In this document: positions 5,921 through 6,498 of the stretch, piece after piece
How positions within the stretch are numbered: position 1 is the first letter of the stretch
Layout: every line of letters begins with the position of its first letter
DNA from: Pseudomonadota bacterium
GTDB lineage: Bacteria; Desulfobacterota; WTBG01; CAIYCZ01
DNA: 6,498 bases
Direction of reading: 5' to 3'
NCBI GenBank assembly: GCA_026388865.1
Contig: JAPLIX010000247.1
Location: 1-6,498 of the forward strand
Notes under the pieces: generated by a model
What the model saw: only the letters and a program-made list of their open reading frames with translations
Databases searched by the model: none
Told to the model about the DNA's origin: nothing
Position numbers and translations under genes: made by a program

Positions 5921-6498
5921 TCAGTTGACAAGGGGGGGCGTAAGAGGGGTTTCTGCGGTGAACTCAATATTATAATGTGGTGAGCCATTTTTTATACTTC
6001 TCAATTTTTCCGTGAGCCGCGGCAAAATAAGTTTCAGCTTTTTAGTGATGGGGCCCGGTTTGCCCGCGCCGATGGTCCGGTCATCAACCTCTCTGACCGG
6101 TGTTACTTCCGCCGCTGTGCCGGTCAAAAAGCATTCATCGGCAATATACAGCTCATCCCGGCTGAAACGCTGCTCCACAACCGGTATGCCGGCGTCGCGG
6201 GCAATCTCCATGACTGCGTCCCGGGTTATGCCCCGCAGGATTGAGGTAGGAGGTGTTGTCTTCAGCACTCCCTTTTCCACAATAAATATATTTTCACCGC
6301 TTGCCTCTGACACATACCCTTCTGTGTCCAGAAGTATTGCCTCATCGTATCCTGCTGCGATGACTTCACGTTTTGCCAGAATTGAGTTTACATAGTTTCC
6401 GCATATTTTTGCCTTGGTCATGCCGGCGTTGACATTATGCCTGGTGAAGGAGGAAATCTTTGAGCGAATCCCGAGAGCAAGCCCGTCGTCGCCAAGAT
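5921..6498 (-). CDS. ilvE: Branched-chain amino acid aminotransferase, 5' end missing and C-terminus frameshifted
   Basis: IlvE is a PLP fold-type IV aminotransferase catalysing the last step of valine, leucine and isoleucine synthesis, with 2-oxoglutarate and glutamate as the amino partner. The frame is open to the right edge; the first visible residues are LGDDGLALGIRSKISSFTRH, so an ATG at 6421 is internal and not the start. The PLP-binding lysine is in TKAKICGNY. GYVSEASGENIF carries the conserved glutamate, and GITRDA and FLTGTAAEVTPV are classic. After GPITKKLK the frame runs to a TGA at 5921-5923 with an unfamiliar tail. In the next frame the genuine family ending, YFAAAHGKIEKYKKWLTTL, is intact and stops at TAA 5970-5972. 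A net loss of one base (or four) near 6027-6034 would explain this. The shifted tail ends inside the terminal repeat of the downstream element. Substrate could alternatively be a related amino acid of this fold family. Confidence 0.92.
   Translation of the reverse strand, partial: LGDDGLALGIRSKISSFTRHNVNAGMTKAKICGNYVNSILAKREVIAAGYDEAILLDTEGYVSEASGENIFIVEKGVLKTTPPTSILRGITRDAVMEIARDAGIPVVEQRFSRDELYIADECFLTGTAAEVTPVREVDDRTIGAGKPGPITKKLKLILPRLTEKLRSIKNGSPHYNIEFTAETPLTPPLVN

Larger units (their letters stand above)
5655..5938. mobile_element. 284-bp inverted-repeat element (MITE-like) containing two REP hairpins
   Basis: Both ends carry seven Cs or Gs followed by CTTG-x-CAA-(G)-CTGA and CCC-x-CATTTATG in inverted orientation. 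Within these arms CATTTATGTCTGGACACA (5684-5701) is an exact 18-base reverse complement of 5893-5910. The arms are about 50 bases each (5655-5704 and 5889-5938) and the homology stops at the homopolymers. The middle is AT-rich and holds the two REP-like hairpins listed separately. No transposase is encoded and I see no target duplication. It fills most of the ilvE to cyclo-ligase spacer (5534-5920). The remaining 5534-5654 shows no clear promoter. Confidence 0.6.

Noticed and set aside
5538..5983. Small frames on both strands reading SFPRRRESR and WIPAFAGMT
   Set aside because: They are translations of REP-like hairpins and repeat arms, a well-known source of false short proteins.
6012..6395. 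Plus-strand 127-codon frame opposite ilvE
   Set aside because: The minus strand carries unmistakable IlvE motifs, so the plus frame is a shadow.

Overview
This is a chromosomal window of amino-acid and one-carbon metabolism genes. Every gene I can support lies on the minus strand, so transcription runs right to left. Both edges cut a gene: the branched-chain aminotransferase ilvE at the right and a D-3-phosphoglycerate dehydrogenase (serA) at the left. Genes look moderately GC-rich, with strong Shine-Dalgarno sequences (AAGGAGGT, GGAGGG, AGGAG). Spacers are long, AT-rich and full of palindromic or simple-sequence repeats. Hairpins of the type that translate as 'IPAFAGMT' or 'SFPRRRES', together with spacers rich in 'gaaactctaaattctaaac'-type sequence, suggest an uncultured Gram-negative bacterium such as Nitrospirota or Desulfobacterota. 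That placement is a weak inference.

Layout from right to left (direction of transcription): ilvE (5' end missing, apparent C-terminal frameshift, 5921-6498); a 284-bp inverted-repeat element holding two REP-like hairpins (5655-5938); 5-formyltetrahydrofolate cyclo-ligase (4937-5533); a 517-bp AT-rich spacer with a near-consensus promoter and a MITE-like element with 25-bp terminal inverted repeats (4497-4740); serC (3337-4419); a 181-bp repeat-rich spacer; a short ACT-domain phosphoglycerate dehydrogenase (1992-3155); a terminator candidate and a degenerate REP-like hairpin; a broken DUF457/YdjM-like membrane protein gene with C-terminal TPRs (858-1806); and the first 216 codons of a second, conventional serA (1-650).

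The serA paralogs and serC supply the first two steps of phosphoserine synthesis from 3-phosphoglycerate. Serine feeds the folate one-carbon pool, where the cyclo-ligase recycles 5-formyl-THF. IlvE performs the last transamination in valine, leucine and isoleucine synthesis. The genes are metabolically related, but the gaps and separate promoters argue against one tight operon.

I see no defence system, CRISPR array, tRNA, rRNA or intact transposase. The most interesting signals are two genes broken by small lesions (ilvE near its C-terminus; the DUF457-TPR gene at a 15-bp palindrome), two unrelated MITE-like elements, and the pair of divergent phosphoglycerate dehydrogenases.
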